Shown: positions 1 to 9,490 of the stretch, in pieces | How the letters are laid out: each line of letters starts with the position of its first letter | Position numbering within the stretch: the stretch's first letter is position 1 | The notes under the pieces: generated by a model | The model's input: the letters and a program-made list of their open reading frames with translations, nothing else | What the model was told of the DNA's origin: nothing | Databases searched by the model: none | From: Myxococcota bacterium | GTDB taxonomy: Bacteria; Myxococcota_A; UBA9160; UBA4427 | DNA: 37,696 nucleotides | Reading direction: 5' to 3' | Assembly (NCBI GenBank): GCA_029243605.1 | Contig: JAQWRT010000043.1 | Location: forward strand, 1 to 37,696 | Position numbers and translations under genes: made by a program

Positions 1-641
1 GCCTCCCCTGCCATGAACCCATCAAAGGGCGATGGCGTGATCAGGCCACGTTCAAAACTTCCGATCGCCCTCGCCATATTCTCGTAATTCAGGGGGTTGG
101 ACTCACCGGGAAAGGCGGCGGCAAAGAGCGGCGGATACCCCGGAATCGAGGCGAGAACCGCGACGACCGCCTCTTCGCTGGGCATAGCCATCTCGATGGG
201 GTTCAGAACTGGGCCCTTGGCCTGGGCTTCGACATCGGGCTCACGCCCGTCCCAGAACTGGGCCACATGAAGTGCCGCATTCAAACTGGTGGGAGAATTA
301 CGGCCCCCGCGCTGGCCGCGATGGCCGGGCGAAGTGGGCTCCCCGTCCACGCCGTATAGGTCGAGGCGATGGCAACTGTTGCACGAAATGTCCTGTCCCA
401 GGGACAAGCGCGGATCGAAATAGAGCATCCGCCCCAGATCGACTCGGGCCTCGGGCATCGGGCGCTCGGGGGTCGCCGCATTGGTCGGCAGGACGCCGAA
501 GATCTGCCTAGCCTGGACACGCGATTCCGGAGCCTCCCCGCCAGCGGCCCACAAGGGGTTCGAAACGAGGAGCAACACCACTCCCCCCAGAGCAAGGCTC
601 TTCCCCATCCATCGATATCCAATCGCTGCTACTGCTCGCAC
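1..641 (-). CDS. Cytochrome c peroxidase / MauG family protein (partial, C-terminus outside window)
   Basis: Only the first ~213 codons are in the window; the rest lies beyond base 1. The protein has a signal peptide (hydrophobic run about residues 15-33, ending near WAAG), then a region typical of di-haem peroxidases: GRMLYFDPRLS, followed by the haem-binding motif CNSCH (C87, C90, H91) and the family's RNSPTSLNAALH and QFWDGRE segments, and IEMAMPSEEAVV further on. Members are periplasmic di-haem c-type enzymes that reduce H2O2 or oxidise protein or small-molecule substrates; the second haem site would lie outside the window. I prefer the GTG at 641 because AAGGGGA (647-653) sits 6 nt upstream; an ATG at 608 would also leave a signal peptide (MGKSLALGG...). 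The gene is divergent from the MscS channel gene. The family call is firm; the substrate is unknown. Confidence 0.85.
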   Translation of the reverse strand, partial: MRAVAAIGYRWMGKSLALGGVVLLLVSNPLWAAGGEAPESRVQARQIFGVLPTNAATPERPMPEARVDLGRMLYFDPRLSLGQDISCNSCHRLDLYGVDGEPTSPGHRGQRGGRNSPTSLNAALHVAQFWDGREPDVEAQAKGPVLNPIEMAMPSEEAVVAVLASIPGYPPLFAAAFPGESNPLNYENMARAIGSFERGLITPSPFDGFMAGE

Positions 642-646
642 GCGTT

Positions 647-653
647 TCCCCTT
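647..653 (-). promoter_or_regulatory. Ribosome binding site deciding the GTG start of the peroxidase
   Basis: On the minus strand AAGGGGA precedes GTG (641) by 6 nt. The alternative ATG at 608 has no comparable purine-rich motif in front of it. Confidence 0.5.
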
Positions 654-806
654 AAATCAAACCCTCTCCATTCTGGCACCGATTCCGGCAACGTCAATCG
701 CGCGAAATCCCGGAATCGCGAGCGATCAACTCCAGCGCATGGAAATAGGGCTACAGTGCTTGGGCTCAAAGGCGCATCTTGTGTTCTGAACCTCTACAAT
801 AAGCTC

Positions 807-3335
807 ATGATTCGACGCGAAATGAGTAGAAACCTCCACACCCCTTTGGGCCGAGGCGCATTGCTTGGCCTGGCCCTCCTACTCCTGATAGCGCCCTATG
901 CCTACCCCCAGAGCCCGACCCAAACCGGCGCCGCTCCCGGGGGCAAAATCGCCGAATCCCCGGCCCCGAAGCGGGGCAAGCCGATCCGGATTTCAGACAT
1001 CGGGCCGGAATCCGAGCGAACCAAAGGGAGCCTGAACGAAGTCCTGCTCTCTATCCAGCCCGACGGCACCTTCGAAGCCATCATCGTTGGCTTGCCCGAC
1101 ATTCGCAGCCATATCGAGGTCACCTCCAAGAGGTCAGAGCAAATCCAGGGACCGACCGCCTCGGTCTCGGACCTCGATCGCCTCGCGCGTGATTGGGACC
1201 CCATCCTGACGAAGCTCACCCGCTTCGAAGAGCGTCTCGATCAACGCGTCCGGCGAGTCGACGAGGCGATGGTGAAAATTGGCGAGAAACGTGAACGTTG
1301 GACCGCGACAAGGCGCGCCCTTGAGGGACAACAGGTCAGCGGGGAAGTCATCCTCCAAATCGACGAAGTCGACGAGGCCATTCGAGACGCGGTTGAGAAG
1401 GCCAACACCCAGCAGGCCGCGGGAGTCCGACTCCAAAGCGACGTCGCAAAACTCGAACAACAGGTGGAGGAGGATCTTGCGAGGATCGCCCTCGCCCGCC
1501 AGATCGTGGTGAGCCATGTCTTTATGCCCGACTCGCCACCGGCATGGTCCAGCGAGGTCTGGCGAACACTGACCGGCAAGGAAATCGGCAACAATCTTGA
1601 GGCACTGCGCAACCATTACATCGAAGCGCAGAACAAATTCCTCGCGGCCGAGGGACAAAAGAGCTTGCTCTTTTTCTTCCTCACAGTGGCCTTGATCTTT
1701 GCCATGTTCGCCTTGAGGAAATGGGTCAATGACCAACTTCGCCTAGAAGAAGATGTCGAGGCCCTTCGCGGGATATTCAGCCGGCCTATCTCCCTTGGCA
1801 TCCTGCTCTCATTCGTGGCTGCCCTGGGAATATTCAGCGGCTCTCTCCGCACTCTCGAACACCTTCTCAGCGCGATGGCGGTGCTACCTGCGGTGCTGAT
1901 CCTCCGCCAGATCCTCGACCGCCCTTTCTACCCCGCTCTCAATATCACCCTGGCGATCTATTTCCTCGAAAGCACCCGGGCCATTTTTATCGGCTTCCCT
2001 GTCTTCTCCCGGGTGCTCTTCCTTTTGGAAATGGGATTCCTGATGGTGTGCGCCATCGTCTGGATCCGAAGCACGAGCGAGCGCAATTCTGCCAAGGCTG
2101 AGTCGCAAGTCATGAACTCGTTCATCGGCCAGCTCTCTTTGAAGAGCATCCTCGTGGCCAGTGGCGTCGCCTTGGTTGCCAACGCCGCGGGATACACCTT
2201 CCTGTCTCGCCTCGTCGGTTCAGCCCTGGCCTTCGCGATCAACGGATCCGTGGTGCTCTACGGCTCGAGTCGCGTCCTCGCCGGGCTGGCCTCCCTCGCC
2301 ATGTCTGCACGCCCGCTGAATCGACTGGGCATGGTCCGCCGTAATCGCAGCCTCCTCCTCGGACGTTTCCGCCTTGCGACCATGGTCGTCTTCGGCTGGT
2401 TCTGGGTCCGTGCGGTACTGATCCGACTCGAGCTTTGGCCCTCCCTCCTCCATTTTTGGGAAACCCTGTTTTCCACAGAACTCCCCCTACCCCAAATCTC
2501 AATCACTCTGGGCGACCTACTCGCTAGCGGCCTCGTCTTCTACGGATCCCTCCTCTTTTCGCGCTTTCTCCGATTCTCCCTGGACGAGGACATCTACCCC
2601 CGGCTCCAAGTCCGCACCGGGCGATCTAGCGCGATCTCAACCCTTCTCCAGTACATCATCCTCATCTTCGGATTCGCCTTCGCCGCGGCGGCTCTCGGCT
2701 TCGATGCCAACCGATTCACCCTCCTGGCCGGAGCCTTCGGGGTCGGCATTGGATTCGGCCTCCAGACCATCGTCAACAATTTCATCTCGGGAATCATTCT
2801 CCTCACCGAGCAGCCCGTCCAGGTTGGAGATACCATCGAAATGGGTCCGGTTTTCGGAGAAGTCCAGCGCATTGGTATCCGATCGAGCACCGTCCGAAGC
2901 TTCCAGGGAGCAGAAATCATCGTTCCCAACGCAGACCTCATTTCCCAGCAGGTCACCAACTGGACCCTCTCCGACCGAAAGCGCAGAATTGAAATTCCTG
3001 TAGGAGTCGCTTATGGGAGCGACCCCAATCAAGTGCTCGAACTTCTCGCCGAGGTCACGAAGAATACGGCCGAGATCATGCCGAGCCCCGAGCCCTACAC
3101 CCTCTTCACCGGCTTTGGCGACAGTTCGCTCAATTTTGAAGTGAGAGCGTGGACCGACAATTTTGACCAGTTCCTCCGGGTCAAAAGCGCGGTTTCCGTC
3201 GGAATTTCTCAGGCCCTTGCCGAGGCGGGCATCACGATTCCCTTTCCCCAACGCGACCTGCACGTACGCACACTGCCCGGGGATAAGACCGCCGGGGCTC
3301 CCGGGCCCGATGAGCCCCCCTCCTCGGCCAGCTAG
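807..3335 (+). CDS. Large mechanosensitive ion channel, MscS family (MscK-like architecture)
   Basis: An 842-residue inner-membrane protein. It starts with a signal peptide (basic n-region MIRREMSRN, hydrophobic stretch ending near YPQS). A periplasmic region follows that is rich in charged heptads (about residues 115-240; probable coiled coil), then about ten hydrophobic segments. The C-terminal third is a clear MscS core: the pore helix AFGVGIGFGLQTIVNNFISG, then the beta domain with EQPVQVGDTIE and the conserved IIVPNADLISQQVTNW. MscS channels open under membrane tension and release solutes on osmotic downshock; the long N-terminal extension resembles MscK/DUF3772 proteins rather than the ~286-residue MscS. 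The reading frame stays open back to 369, but the signal peptide places the start at ATG 807 (or ATG 822); neither has a strong ribosome binding site. It is 161 nt upstream of the RND operon in the same direction, possibly a separate transcription unit. Confidence 0.9.
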   Translation: MIRREMSRNLHTPLGRGALLGLALLLLIAPYAYPQSPTQTGAAPGGKIAESPAPKRGKPIRISDIGPESERTKGSLNEVLLSIQPDGTFEAIIVGLPDIRSHIEVTSKRSEQIQGPTASVSDLDRLARDWDPILTKLTRFEERLDQRVRRVDEAMVKIGEKRERWTATRRALEGQQVSGEVILQIDEVDEAIRDAVEKANTQQAAGVRLQSDVAKLEQQVEEDLARIALARQIVVSHVFMPDSPPAWSSEVWRTLTGKEIGNNLEALRNHYIEAQNKFLAAEGQKSLLFFFLTVALIFAMFALRKWVNDQLRLEEDVEALRGIFSRPISLGILLSFVAALGIFSGSLRTLEHLLSAMAVLPAVLILRQILDRPFYPALNITLAIYFLESTRAIFIGFPVFSRVLFLLEMGFLMVCAIVWIRSTSERNSAKAESQVMNSFIGQLSLKSILVASGVALVANAAGYTFLSRLVGSALAFAINGSVVLYGSSRVLAGLASLAMSARPLNRLGMVRRNRSLLLGRFRLATMVVFGWFWVRAVLIRLELWPSLLHFWETLFSTELPLPQISITLGDLLASGLVFYGSLLFSRFLRFSLDEDIYPRLQVRTGRSSAISTLLQYIILIFGFAFAAAALGFDANRFTLLAGAFGVGIGFGLQTIVNNFISGIILLTEQPVQVGDTIEMGPVFGEVQRIGIRSSTVRSFQGAEIIVPNADLISQQVTNWTLSDRKRRIEIPVGVAYGSDPNQVLELLAEVTKNTAEIMPSPEPYTLFTGFGDSSLNFEVRAWTDNFDQFLRVKSAVSVGISQALAEAGITIPFPQRDLHVRTLPGDKTAGAPGPDEPPSSAS

Positions 3336-3407
3336 GCCGGTCCACCCTCGCCCGGGCTTTTCGTTCACCCCTGCTCGGGGAAAACGAGACTCTCCCACCG
3401 AGTCGGA

Positions 3408-3439
3408 CGCCGAAAGTTGCTGACTCTCGGCCTTCGGCG
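3408..3439. repeat. Inverted repeat upstream of the RND efflux operon
   Basis: CGCCGAA (3408-3414) and TTCGGCG (3433-3439) are exact reverse complements separated by 18 nt, in the 161-nt gap between the channel gene and the efflux operon. It could be a hairpin ending the channel transcript or an operator for the pump. There is no T-run after it, which argues against a simple intrinsic terminator. Functional meaning is unproven. Confidence 0.3.
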
Positions 3440-3496
3440 GTGTAGCGTAGCCCTCTCGGGTGCCGTCAAGGATCCCGGATAACGGAGTCGAAAGCA

Positions 3497-4771
3497 GTGA
3501 GATCGATGGCGAGCAAGAGATGCCCAAACCCTACTTCGTTCTATTTGTCGGCACGACGCGGCGGGGCGGCTCTCGCCGCGATCGGCGCGCTCGGAATCGG
3601 GTGCAGCCCAGGGCCGATCAAGGAAAAACCGGTCCGTGAAGTCATCGTCGCCCAGGTCGAAAAGCGGGATGTCCCGAGACACAGCGACTGGATCGGAACC
3701 GTGGACGGCTTCAACAACGCGACCATCCGACCCCAGGTATCGGGTTACCTTTTAAAGATCAATTACGATCAGGGCACCCTCGTGCAGACGGGCGCGCCCC
3801 TCTTTGAGATCGACCCACGAGAGTTCAAGGCCGAACTCGACAGCGCCAAGGGACAACTCGGCGAGGCCCAGGCCAAGCTCAAGAAGACCAAGACCTATGT
3901 CACCCGCTATCGGCCCCTGGCCGAACAGGGTGCCATCAGCCAACAGGAACTGGACGACGCGATCCAGAACATGCTCGCCTCAGAGGCCAGCGTGGTGAGT
4001 GCCCGGGCGCAGGTCGAGCAAGCCCAACTGAACCTGCAATGGACGAAGATCGACTCCCCAATCCAGGGGATCGCAGGAATTTCCAAGGCCCAAATTGGCG
4101 ACCTCGTGGGCCCGAACAGCGACCTCGCCACCGTCTCTCAACTCGATCCCATCAAAGTCAATTTTCCCATCGGCGAGAATGCATACATGGATGTCGTCCG
4201 ACAGTATGGGGGACAGTCAGGCAAGCGTCGCCTTGCGTCCATCGGCCCCATCCTTCAACTCTTTCTCTCGGACGGCTCCGCATGGCCCGATCGCGGTACC
4301 CCCTACGTGGTGGGAAGGAACGTCAACGCGAGCACTGGGACGATTCTGATCGAAGGGCATTTCCCGAACCCGAAGAATGTGCTCCGTCCTGGTCAATTTG
4401 CCCGGGTTCGGGTGGATACCGGGACCATCAAGGGGGCGCTCCTGGTGCCCCAGAAAGCTGTCGACGACGTTCAAGGGAAATTCCTGGTCTCCCTGGTCTC
4501 GGAGGACAACGTCATCGAGGTCCGCCCGGTGGAGGTCGGAGAAACCTTCGGAGAGAATTGGGTCGTCAAAAAGGGCCTGAAGGAGGGAGACACCGTAGTC
4601 ATCCAGGGCATTCAGAAAGTCAAGAACGGGATGAAGGTGAAGCCCAAAACTCAGGCGAAGAACTCAACGAAACCCTCCAAGTCGGCAGGGAGGCGGCCCG
4701 AACAGGGAAGTTCCCGCGCCGATTTTCGCGTGCCTGCTTCTCCCCTAGCGACTGACCGTCGGCCGAGCTGA
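3497..4771 (+). CDS. RND efflux membrane fusion (periplasmic adaptor) lipoprotein, AcrA/MexA type
   Basis: This 424-residue periplasmic adaptor links the inner-membrane pump to the outer-membrane channel. A basic n-region and hydrophobic stretch end in the lipobox LGIGC (Cys36), so it is probably lipid-anchored. The first half of the barrel-sandwich domain (IRPQVSGYLLKINYDQGTLV, about 80-100) and a coiled-coil hairpin (about 112-175, ELDSAKGQLGEAQ...) come next. The returning sandwich half (WTKIDSPIQGIAG), a beta-barrel containing LRPGQFARVRV and a membrane-proximal domain follow. The last ~40 residues are a Lys/Ser/Arg-rich tail unlike typical AcrA. GTG 3497 and ATG 3506 are both possible starts; GGAG at 3484-3487 favours neither clearly. 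It is the first gene of the operon, 17 nt before the pump gene. No TetR, MarR or LysR regulator lies next to it. Confidence 0.95.
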   Translation: MRSMASKRCPNPTSFYLSARRGGAALAAIGALGIGCSPGPIKEKPVREVIVAQVEKRDVPRHSDWIGTVDGFNNATIRPQVSGYLLKINYDQGTLVQTGAPLFEIDPREFKAELDSAKGQLGEAQAKLKKTKTYVTRYRPLAEQGAISQQELDDAIQNMLASEASVVSARAQVEQAQLNLQWTKIDSPIQGIAGISKAQIGDLVGPNSDLATVSQLDPIKVNFPIGENAYMDVVRQYGGQSGKRRLASIGPILQLFLSDGSAWPDRGTPYVVGRNVNASTGTILIEGHFPNPKNVLRPGQFARVRVDTGTIKGALLVPQKAVDDVQGKFLVSLVSEDNVIEVRPVEVGETFGENWVVKKGLKEGDTVVIQGIQKVKNGMKVKPKTQAKNSTKPSKSAGRRPEQGSSRADFRVPASPLATDRRPS

Positions 4772-4788
4772 ACGAGACCCAAGCCACC

Positions 4789-7700
4789 ATGTCCGATTTT
4801 TTCATCAACCGGCCCATCGTCTCCATGGTCATCGCCATCATCATGGTGATCCTTGGCAGCGTCGCGGTGCTTGATCTCCCGATCTCCCAATTTCCTGATA
4901 TCGCCCCGCCCCAGATCAGCGTAAACACGACCTATGTCGGTGCCGACGCTCTGACCGTCCAGAAGTCTGTGGCGACCCCCATCGAGGAGAGTGTCAGCGG
5001 CGTCGAGGGCATGAACTACATGTACTCGACCAACGCCAACAACGGCGTCATGGTCCTCCAGGTCAACTTCTCCGTCGAAACGGAGCCAAGCACCGACCAG
5101 ATTCTCACCCAGATGCGGTATTCCGAGGCCGAGTCAAAGCTGCCCTCGGACGTTCGTAATTTTGGGGTCACGATCCGACAGGCCTCGAGCAGCCCCATGG
5201 CGCTCTTCGCTCTTTACTCTCCCGAGCGGGTCTACGACGCCCTCTTCCTCTCTAACTACGCCTACATCAATGTCCTTGACGAAATGTCGCGCATCCCAGG
5301 AATCGGCCAGGTCAACATCTACGGCTCGGGCCAATACGCCATGCGGATATGGGTCGATCCGGACACCCTGGCGAGCATGGGCATCACGGTCCCCGAGATC
5401 GTCAGCGCCATCCAAAACCAGAACGACGTCAACCCCTCGGGCCAGGTGGGGGCCGAGCCCGTGCCCAGCGGCCAGCAGTTCACCTACACCGTTCGGGCCC
5501 AGGGACGTCTCACTACCCTCGAGGAGTTCAAGGACATTGTCGTCCGGGCGGATCCCGATGGCTCGATCGTTCGAGTGGGCGATGTCGCCCGGGTCGAACT
5601 CGGGGCCCAGACCTATAACCTCGAGGGCCGCTACAAAGGCCAACCCGCCGCCGTGATCGCCATCTACCAGAGGCCCGGCTCCAACGCCCTGGCGGCGATG
5701 ACTGAAGCCAAAAACCTCATGGCCTCCCTCGAGACCCGATTTCCCGAAGGGCTGGAGTACGCCCTCTCCCTGGACACCACCATCGCGGTTCGCGAGGGAG
5801 TGAAGGAAATCATCATCACCCTTTTCGAGGCTCTGGCCCTCGTGATGATCGTGGTCTTCTTGTTCCTCCAAAGCTTCCGGGCGACGTTGATTCCGCTCCT
5901 CGCCGTCCCGGTCTCTCTGGTCGGGACCTTCATGCTCTTTCCTCTCCTGGGATTCTCGATCAACACCCTTTCGCTCTTCGGCCTGGTTCTCGCCATCGGG
6001 ATCGTGGTGGACGATGCCATCGTGGTCGTCGAAGCCGTGGAGCATAAAATCGAAGGCGGCATGGCACCCAAGAGCGCTGCCATGCAAGCGATGCGAGAGG
6101 TCACATCGCCCATCGTCGCAACCACCCTGATCCTGATGGCGGTCTTCGTCCCCACGGCGTTCATCCCGGGCATCTCCGGCCGCCTCTACCAACAATTTGC
6201 CGTCACCATTGCCGTCTCCGTACTCTTTTCCTCGATCAATGCCCTGACCCTGAGCCCTGCTCTCGCGGGCATGCTCCTACGCCCCAGAAAGAAATCCCAG
6301 GGGCCACTCGCCCGCTTCTTCGCCGCCTTCAACCGCGGCTTCGAACGCATGACCAAGGGCTACCTCGCCTGGTCTGGGCATCTGATCCGCAAGGCGGGCT
6401 TCTCCATGCTCGCCCTGGCGGCTGTGGTGGTCGTGGTGGTCTTCGTGGGAGGCAGGCTTCCCACCAGTTTTCTACCTCAAGAGGACCAGGGGTTTCTCTA
6501 CCTGAACGTGCAACTCCCCGCGGCCTCCTCGCTGCAACGCACAGCCGAGGCGTGCGACGCCATCGAGAAAATCTTGGACGACACGCCGGGAGTCGCCAAC
6601 TACGCGACCATCGTCGGATTCAGTCTCCTCTCCGGGGTCCAGACCACCTACAACGGGTTTTTCTTCGTGACCCTTGAGCCCTGGGGCGAGCGCGATCCCA
6701 AGGGCCTCGAGGCCGACGTCATCGCCCACGAACTGAATGCGAAACTGGCTGCCTTCCCCGATGCCGTCGCCTTCACTTTCCCGCCCCCCGCCATTCCGGG
6801 CGTGGGGAGTTCCGGGGGAATCACCTTCATGCTCGAGGACCGCGACAGCCGCGGCATCAAATTCCTCTCGGATCAGACCAAGCGCTTCATCGAAGCCGCT
6901 CTCAAGCGCCCAGAACTCGGCCGAGTGGCCACCACCGCGCAATTCGACGTTCCCCAAATTTTTGCCGACGTGAACCGCGACATGGTGCTCAAACAGGGCG
7001 TGCCTCTTGAGAACGTCTACCAGACCATGCAGGCCTATATGGGCGGAATCTTTATCAACTACTTCAACCGCTTCGGCCGGGTCTGGCAGGTCTATGTCGA
7101 AGCGGAGGGCTCTTTCCGCAACGAGGTCGAAAAATTAGGCCGCTTCTACGTCAAGAACTCGGAGGGGGGCATGGTCCCACTCTCCGCCATCGTCAAGCAC
7201 GAAAAGATCTATGGGCCCGAGTTCACCATGCGCTTCAACCAGAACAGCGCTGCCCAGTTAATTGTGGGTCCAGCCCCTGGCTATAGCGGGGGTCAGGCCA
7301 TGGCGGCGCTGGAAGAGGTCTTCGAAGAAATCATGCCTGCGGGCATGGGATACAACTATATGGGCATGGCCTATCAGGCCAAGGAAGCCGCCGACGGAGT
7401 CTCGCCTTCGGTCATCTTCGGCTTCTCCCTCCTCATGGTCTTCCTGATCCTAGCCGCACAATACGAGAGTTGGTCCCTCCCCTTCAGCGTCTTGCTCACC
7501 ACACCCATCGCCGTCATGGGAGCCTTCCTCGCCCTGCTCAGCCGCTCTTTCAGCAATGATCTCTACACCCAGATCGGCCTGGTGATGCTGATTGGCCTCT
7601 CGGCCAAAAACGCCATCCTGATCGTCGAATTTGCCAGAGCCCGCATGGCCGATGGAGCGGGTATCGAGGAGGCCGCCCTGGCCGGTGCCCAATCTCGCCT

Positions 7701-7938
7701 TCGCCCCATCCTGATGACTGCCTTCGCCTTCATTCTGGGCGTCATGCCCCTGGTCACGGCTTCGGGCTCCGGCGCGGTTTCACGGCAAATCCTCGGAACC
7801 GTCGTTCTCGGCGGCATGCTCGCGGCGACCTGTATTTCGATCTTCATGGTGCCGGTGACCTTCACCGTGGTCGAAAGGCTCTCCCACCGGTTCTCTCGGG
7901 AGAAGAAGGAAGAATCATCGACGGAGAATGCCCCGTGA
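4789..7938 (+). CDS. RND multidrug efflux pump, inner-membrane subunit, HAE1 family (AcrB/MexB-like)
   Basis: At 1049 residues it is exactly the length of AcrB, and it starts with the family signature MSDFFINRPI. It shows two symmetric sets of transmembrane helices and large periplasmic loops. The proton-relay residues are present: the Asp pair in TM4 (IVVDDAIVVVEAVEHK, D408 and D409) and Lys in TM10 (GLSAKNAILIVEFAR, K940), matching AcrB D407/D408/K940. The family works as a trimer that takes amphiphilic compounds from the periplasm or outer leaflet and drives them to the OMF channel using proton motive force. Its substrate range cannot be read from the sequence. The stop overlaps the start of the outer-membrane factor gene (GTGA at 7935-7938), suggesting translational coupling. 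Codon use is GC-rich like the flanks; no damage seen. Confidence 0.97.
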   Translation: MSDFFINRPIVSMVIAIIMVILGSVAVLDLPISQFPDIAPPQISVNTTYVGADALTVQKSVATPIEESVSGVEGMNYMYSTNANNGVMVLQVNFSVETEPSTDQILTQMRYSEAESKLPSDVRNFGVTIRQASSSPMALFALYSPERVYDALFLSNYAYINVLDEMSRIPGIGQVNIYGSGQYAMRIWVDPDTLASMGITVPEIVSAIQNQNDVNPSGQVGAEPVPSGQQFTYTVRAQGRLTTLEEFKDIVVRADPDGSIVRVGDVARVELGAQTYNLEGRYKGQPAAVIAIYQRPGSNALAAMTEAKNLMASLETRFPEGLEYALSLDTTIAVREGVKEIIITLFEALALVMIVVFLFLQSFRATLIPLLAVPVSLVGTFMLFPLLGFSINTLSLFGLVLAIGIVVDDAIVVVEAVEHKIEGGMAPKSAAMQAMREVTSPIVATTLILMAVFVPTAFIPGISGRLYQQFAVTIAVSVLFSSINALTLSPALAGMLLRPRKKSQGPLARFFAAFNRGFERMTKGYLAWSGHLIRKAGFSMLALAAVVVVVVFVGGRLPTSFLPQEDQGFLYLNVQLPAASSLQRTAEACDAIEKILDDTPGVANYATIVGFSLLSGVQTTYNGFFFVTLEPWGERDPKGLEADVIAHELNAKLAAFPDAVAFTFPPPAIPGVGSSGGITFMLEDRDSRGIKFLSDQTKRFIEAALKRPELGRVATTAQFDVPQIFADVNRDMVLKQGVPLENVYQTMQAYMGGIFINYFNRFGRVWQVYVEAEGSFRNEVEKLGRFYVKNSEGGMVPLSAIVKHEKIYGPEFTMRFNQNSAAQLIVGPAPGYSGGQAMAALEEVFEEIMPAGMGYNYMGMAYQAKEAADGVSPSVIFGFSLLMVFLILAAQYESWSLPFSVLLTTPIAVMGAFLALLSRSFSNDLYTQIGLVMLIGLSAKNAILIVEFARARMADGAGIEEAALAGAQSRLRPILMTAFAFILGVMPLVTASGSGAVSRQILGTVVLGGMLAATCISIFMVPVTFTVVERLSHRFSREKKEESSTENAP

Positions 7939-9416
7939 CAAAGGCGGCCCTCATCCCCGTTCTCGCGCTCCTCGGGACCCTGGGCTGCGCCATCGGCCCC
8001 GACTACAAGCGCCCCGAGATCGAAGTCCCCGTGGAATATCGGGGAAAGGTCACCGCCGAAGAAGCCGAGTCCCTTGCCGATCTCAACTGGTGGCAAGTCT
8101 TCGAAGACCCGGTCCTGCTGGAACTGATCAAGACCACCCTGGAGAACAATCTCGACCTTGAGATCGCCGTGGCGCGCACCGAGCAGGCCTATCGCCTTTC
8201 CATCGCGACGGACTCGGCTTTCTACCCCCAGGCGAGCTACGGGGGAAACGCGGGGAAGCAGCGCGCGCCGGTGGCTCAAGAGGGCGGCGCGACCCGGGAT
8301 TTCACGAGCTACGCCGGTGCCCTGAATTTCGCGTGGGAGATCGACGTCTGGGGCCGGATCCGTCGGGCCAGCGAGTCGGCCCGAGCCCAATTGCTCGCCT
8401 CCCAAGATATTCAGCGGGCGGTGCTGCTCTCCCTTGTCTCGGATGTCGCCACTCTCTACTTCGCCCTCCTTCAACTCGACGATTCCCAAAATATCGGCAA
8501 GGAAGCCGTCCAGGCCTTCACCGAGACCCTTGACCTCTTCACCCGAAAATACGAGGGCGGAGTGGCCTCGAAGCTTGAGGTCGCCCGAGCTGCCGCGGCC
8601 AGAGCCCAGGCGGCCGCCATCCTGCCCGGCATCGCCATCCAGATCGCCAGCGTGGAGAACCAGCTCTCGGTCCTCCTTGGCCGACCTCCCAGCAACATTC
8701 CGCGCGGAATCCCCCTGGCCCAACAACACCTCCCGGACCTACCCTCCGGATTGCCCTCGGCCCTCCTTGAACGCCGACCGGACATTCGCCAGGCCGAGCA
8801 GGCGGTGGTGGCCTCGAACGCCCAGGTCGGCGTCGCCATGGGAAATTTCCTACCCAGGGTGGGCCTGGTCGCCATGTGGGGCGGCGGTGCCGAAGATCTT
8901 GGTAGCTTGGGTTCTGCGAACGTCTGGAACCTCGCGGCCGAGTTGACCGGACCGATCTTTCAGGGTGGCCTGCTCTACGCCGAGTACAAAGCCCAGCAAG
9001 CGGCGTGGGAGGAAGCCAAGGCCAACTACGAGTTGACGGCCCTCAACGCTTTCGCGGAGGTTTCCAGCGTCCTCGTCGAGCGCAGGCTCCGGATCGAGCA
9101 GCGCGGGGCGCGGGAGACCGAAGTTCAGTATCTCAATGAATCCGTCCGCCTCTCCCTGCTCCGATACAACGAGGGCCTCGCCAATTATTTTGAGGTCCTT
9201 CAGGCCCAGCAGGATCTCTACCCCGCCATGTTCGACCTCTCCCAGACCCGACTGGAAGAACAGGTCTCGGTGATCAACCTCTACCGCGCCCTGGGCGGCA
9301 GTTGGCAACTCGGCCTCGACTGGCTCCCAGAAACACCGGCGGTGGAGGCCACGGGCATCGATTGGCCCGGGGGGTCCGACAGCGGCCAAGCGCCCGCACA
9401 AGCTCCGGTCAAGTGA
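7935..9416 (+). CDS. RND efflux outer-membrane factor lipoprotein (OprM/NodT family)
   Basis: This 493-residue protein completes the tripartite pump. The N-terminus MTKAALIPVLALLGTLGC ends in a lipobox with Cys18, followed by the family hallmark IGPDYKRPEI. Two TolC-type repeats are visible: WWQVFEDPVLLELIKTTLENNLDLEIAVAR begins the first, and LLERRPDIRQAEQAVVASNAQVGVA opens the second, with FAEVSSVLVERRLR and LARYNEGLANYFEVLQAQQ-like segments near the end. OMFs form a trimeric outer-membrane beta-barrel with a periplasmic alpha-tunnel. The start codon is GTG, overlapping the pump stop by 4 nt. A convergent CoA-transferase gene ends 74 nt downstream; I see no clear intrinsic terminator between them. 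Confidence 0.95.
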   Translation: MTKAALIPVLALLGTLGCAIGPDYKRPEIEVPVEYRGKVTAEEAESLADLNWWQVFEDPVLLELIKTTLENNLDLEIAVARTEQAYRLSIATDSAFYPQASYGGNAGKQRAPVAQEGGATRDFTSYAGALNFAWEIDVWGRIRRASESARAQLLASQDIQRAVLLSLVSDVATLYFALLQLDDSQNIGKEAVQAFTETLDLFTRKYEGGVASKLEVARAAAARAQAAAILPGIAIQIASVENQLSVLLGRPPSNIPRGIPLAQQHLPDLPSGLPSALLERRPDIRQAEQAVVASNAQVGVAMGNFLPRVGLVAMWGGGAEDLGSLGSANVWNLAAELTGPIFQGGLLYAEYKAQQAAWEEAKANYELTALNAFAEVSSVLVERRLRIEQRGARETEVQYLNESVRLSLLRYNEGLANYFEVLQAQQDLYPAMFDLSQTRLEEQVSVINLYRALGGSWQLGLDWLPETPAVEATGIDWPGGSDSGQAPAQAPVK

Positions 9417-9490
9417 GCGCGCCGCCACCGCACGGCCCCTGGCTTCATTCCTGAGCGGCGAGCCACTCGACAACCTCGGGCGGCAGCGTG

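Noticed and set aside
369..806. Upstream extension of the MscS channel reading frame by 146 codons
   Set aside because: It overlaps the signal peptide and haem region of the divergent peroxidase gene, and the channel's own signal peptide begins at 807-822.
5134..6195. Long antisense ORF inside the RND pump gene
   Set aside because: Low-complexity His/Asp/Gly/Glu-rich product produced by GC-rich codon bias on the opposite strand; the pump frame is beyond doubt.
7563..8729. Antisense ORF across the pump and outer-membrane factor genes
   Set aside because: Spans two well-identified genes and has no recognisable domain.
9417..9490. Intrinsic terminator between the efflux operon and the CoA-transferase gene
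   Set aside because: No stem of useful length followed by a T-run on either strand.
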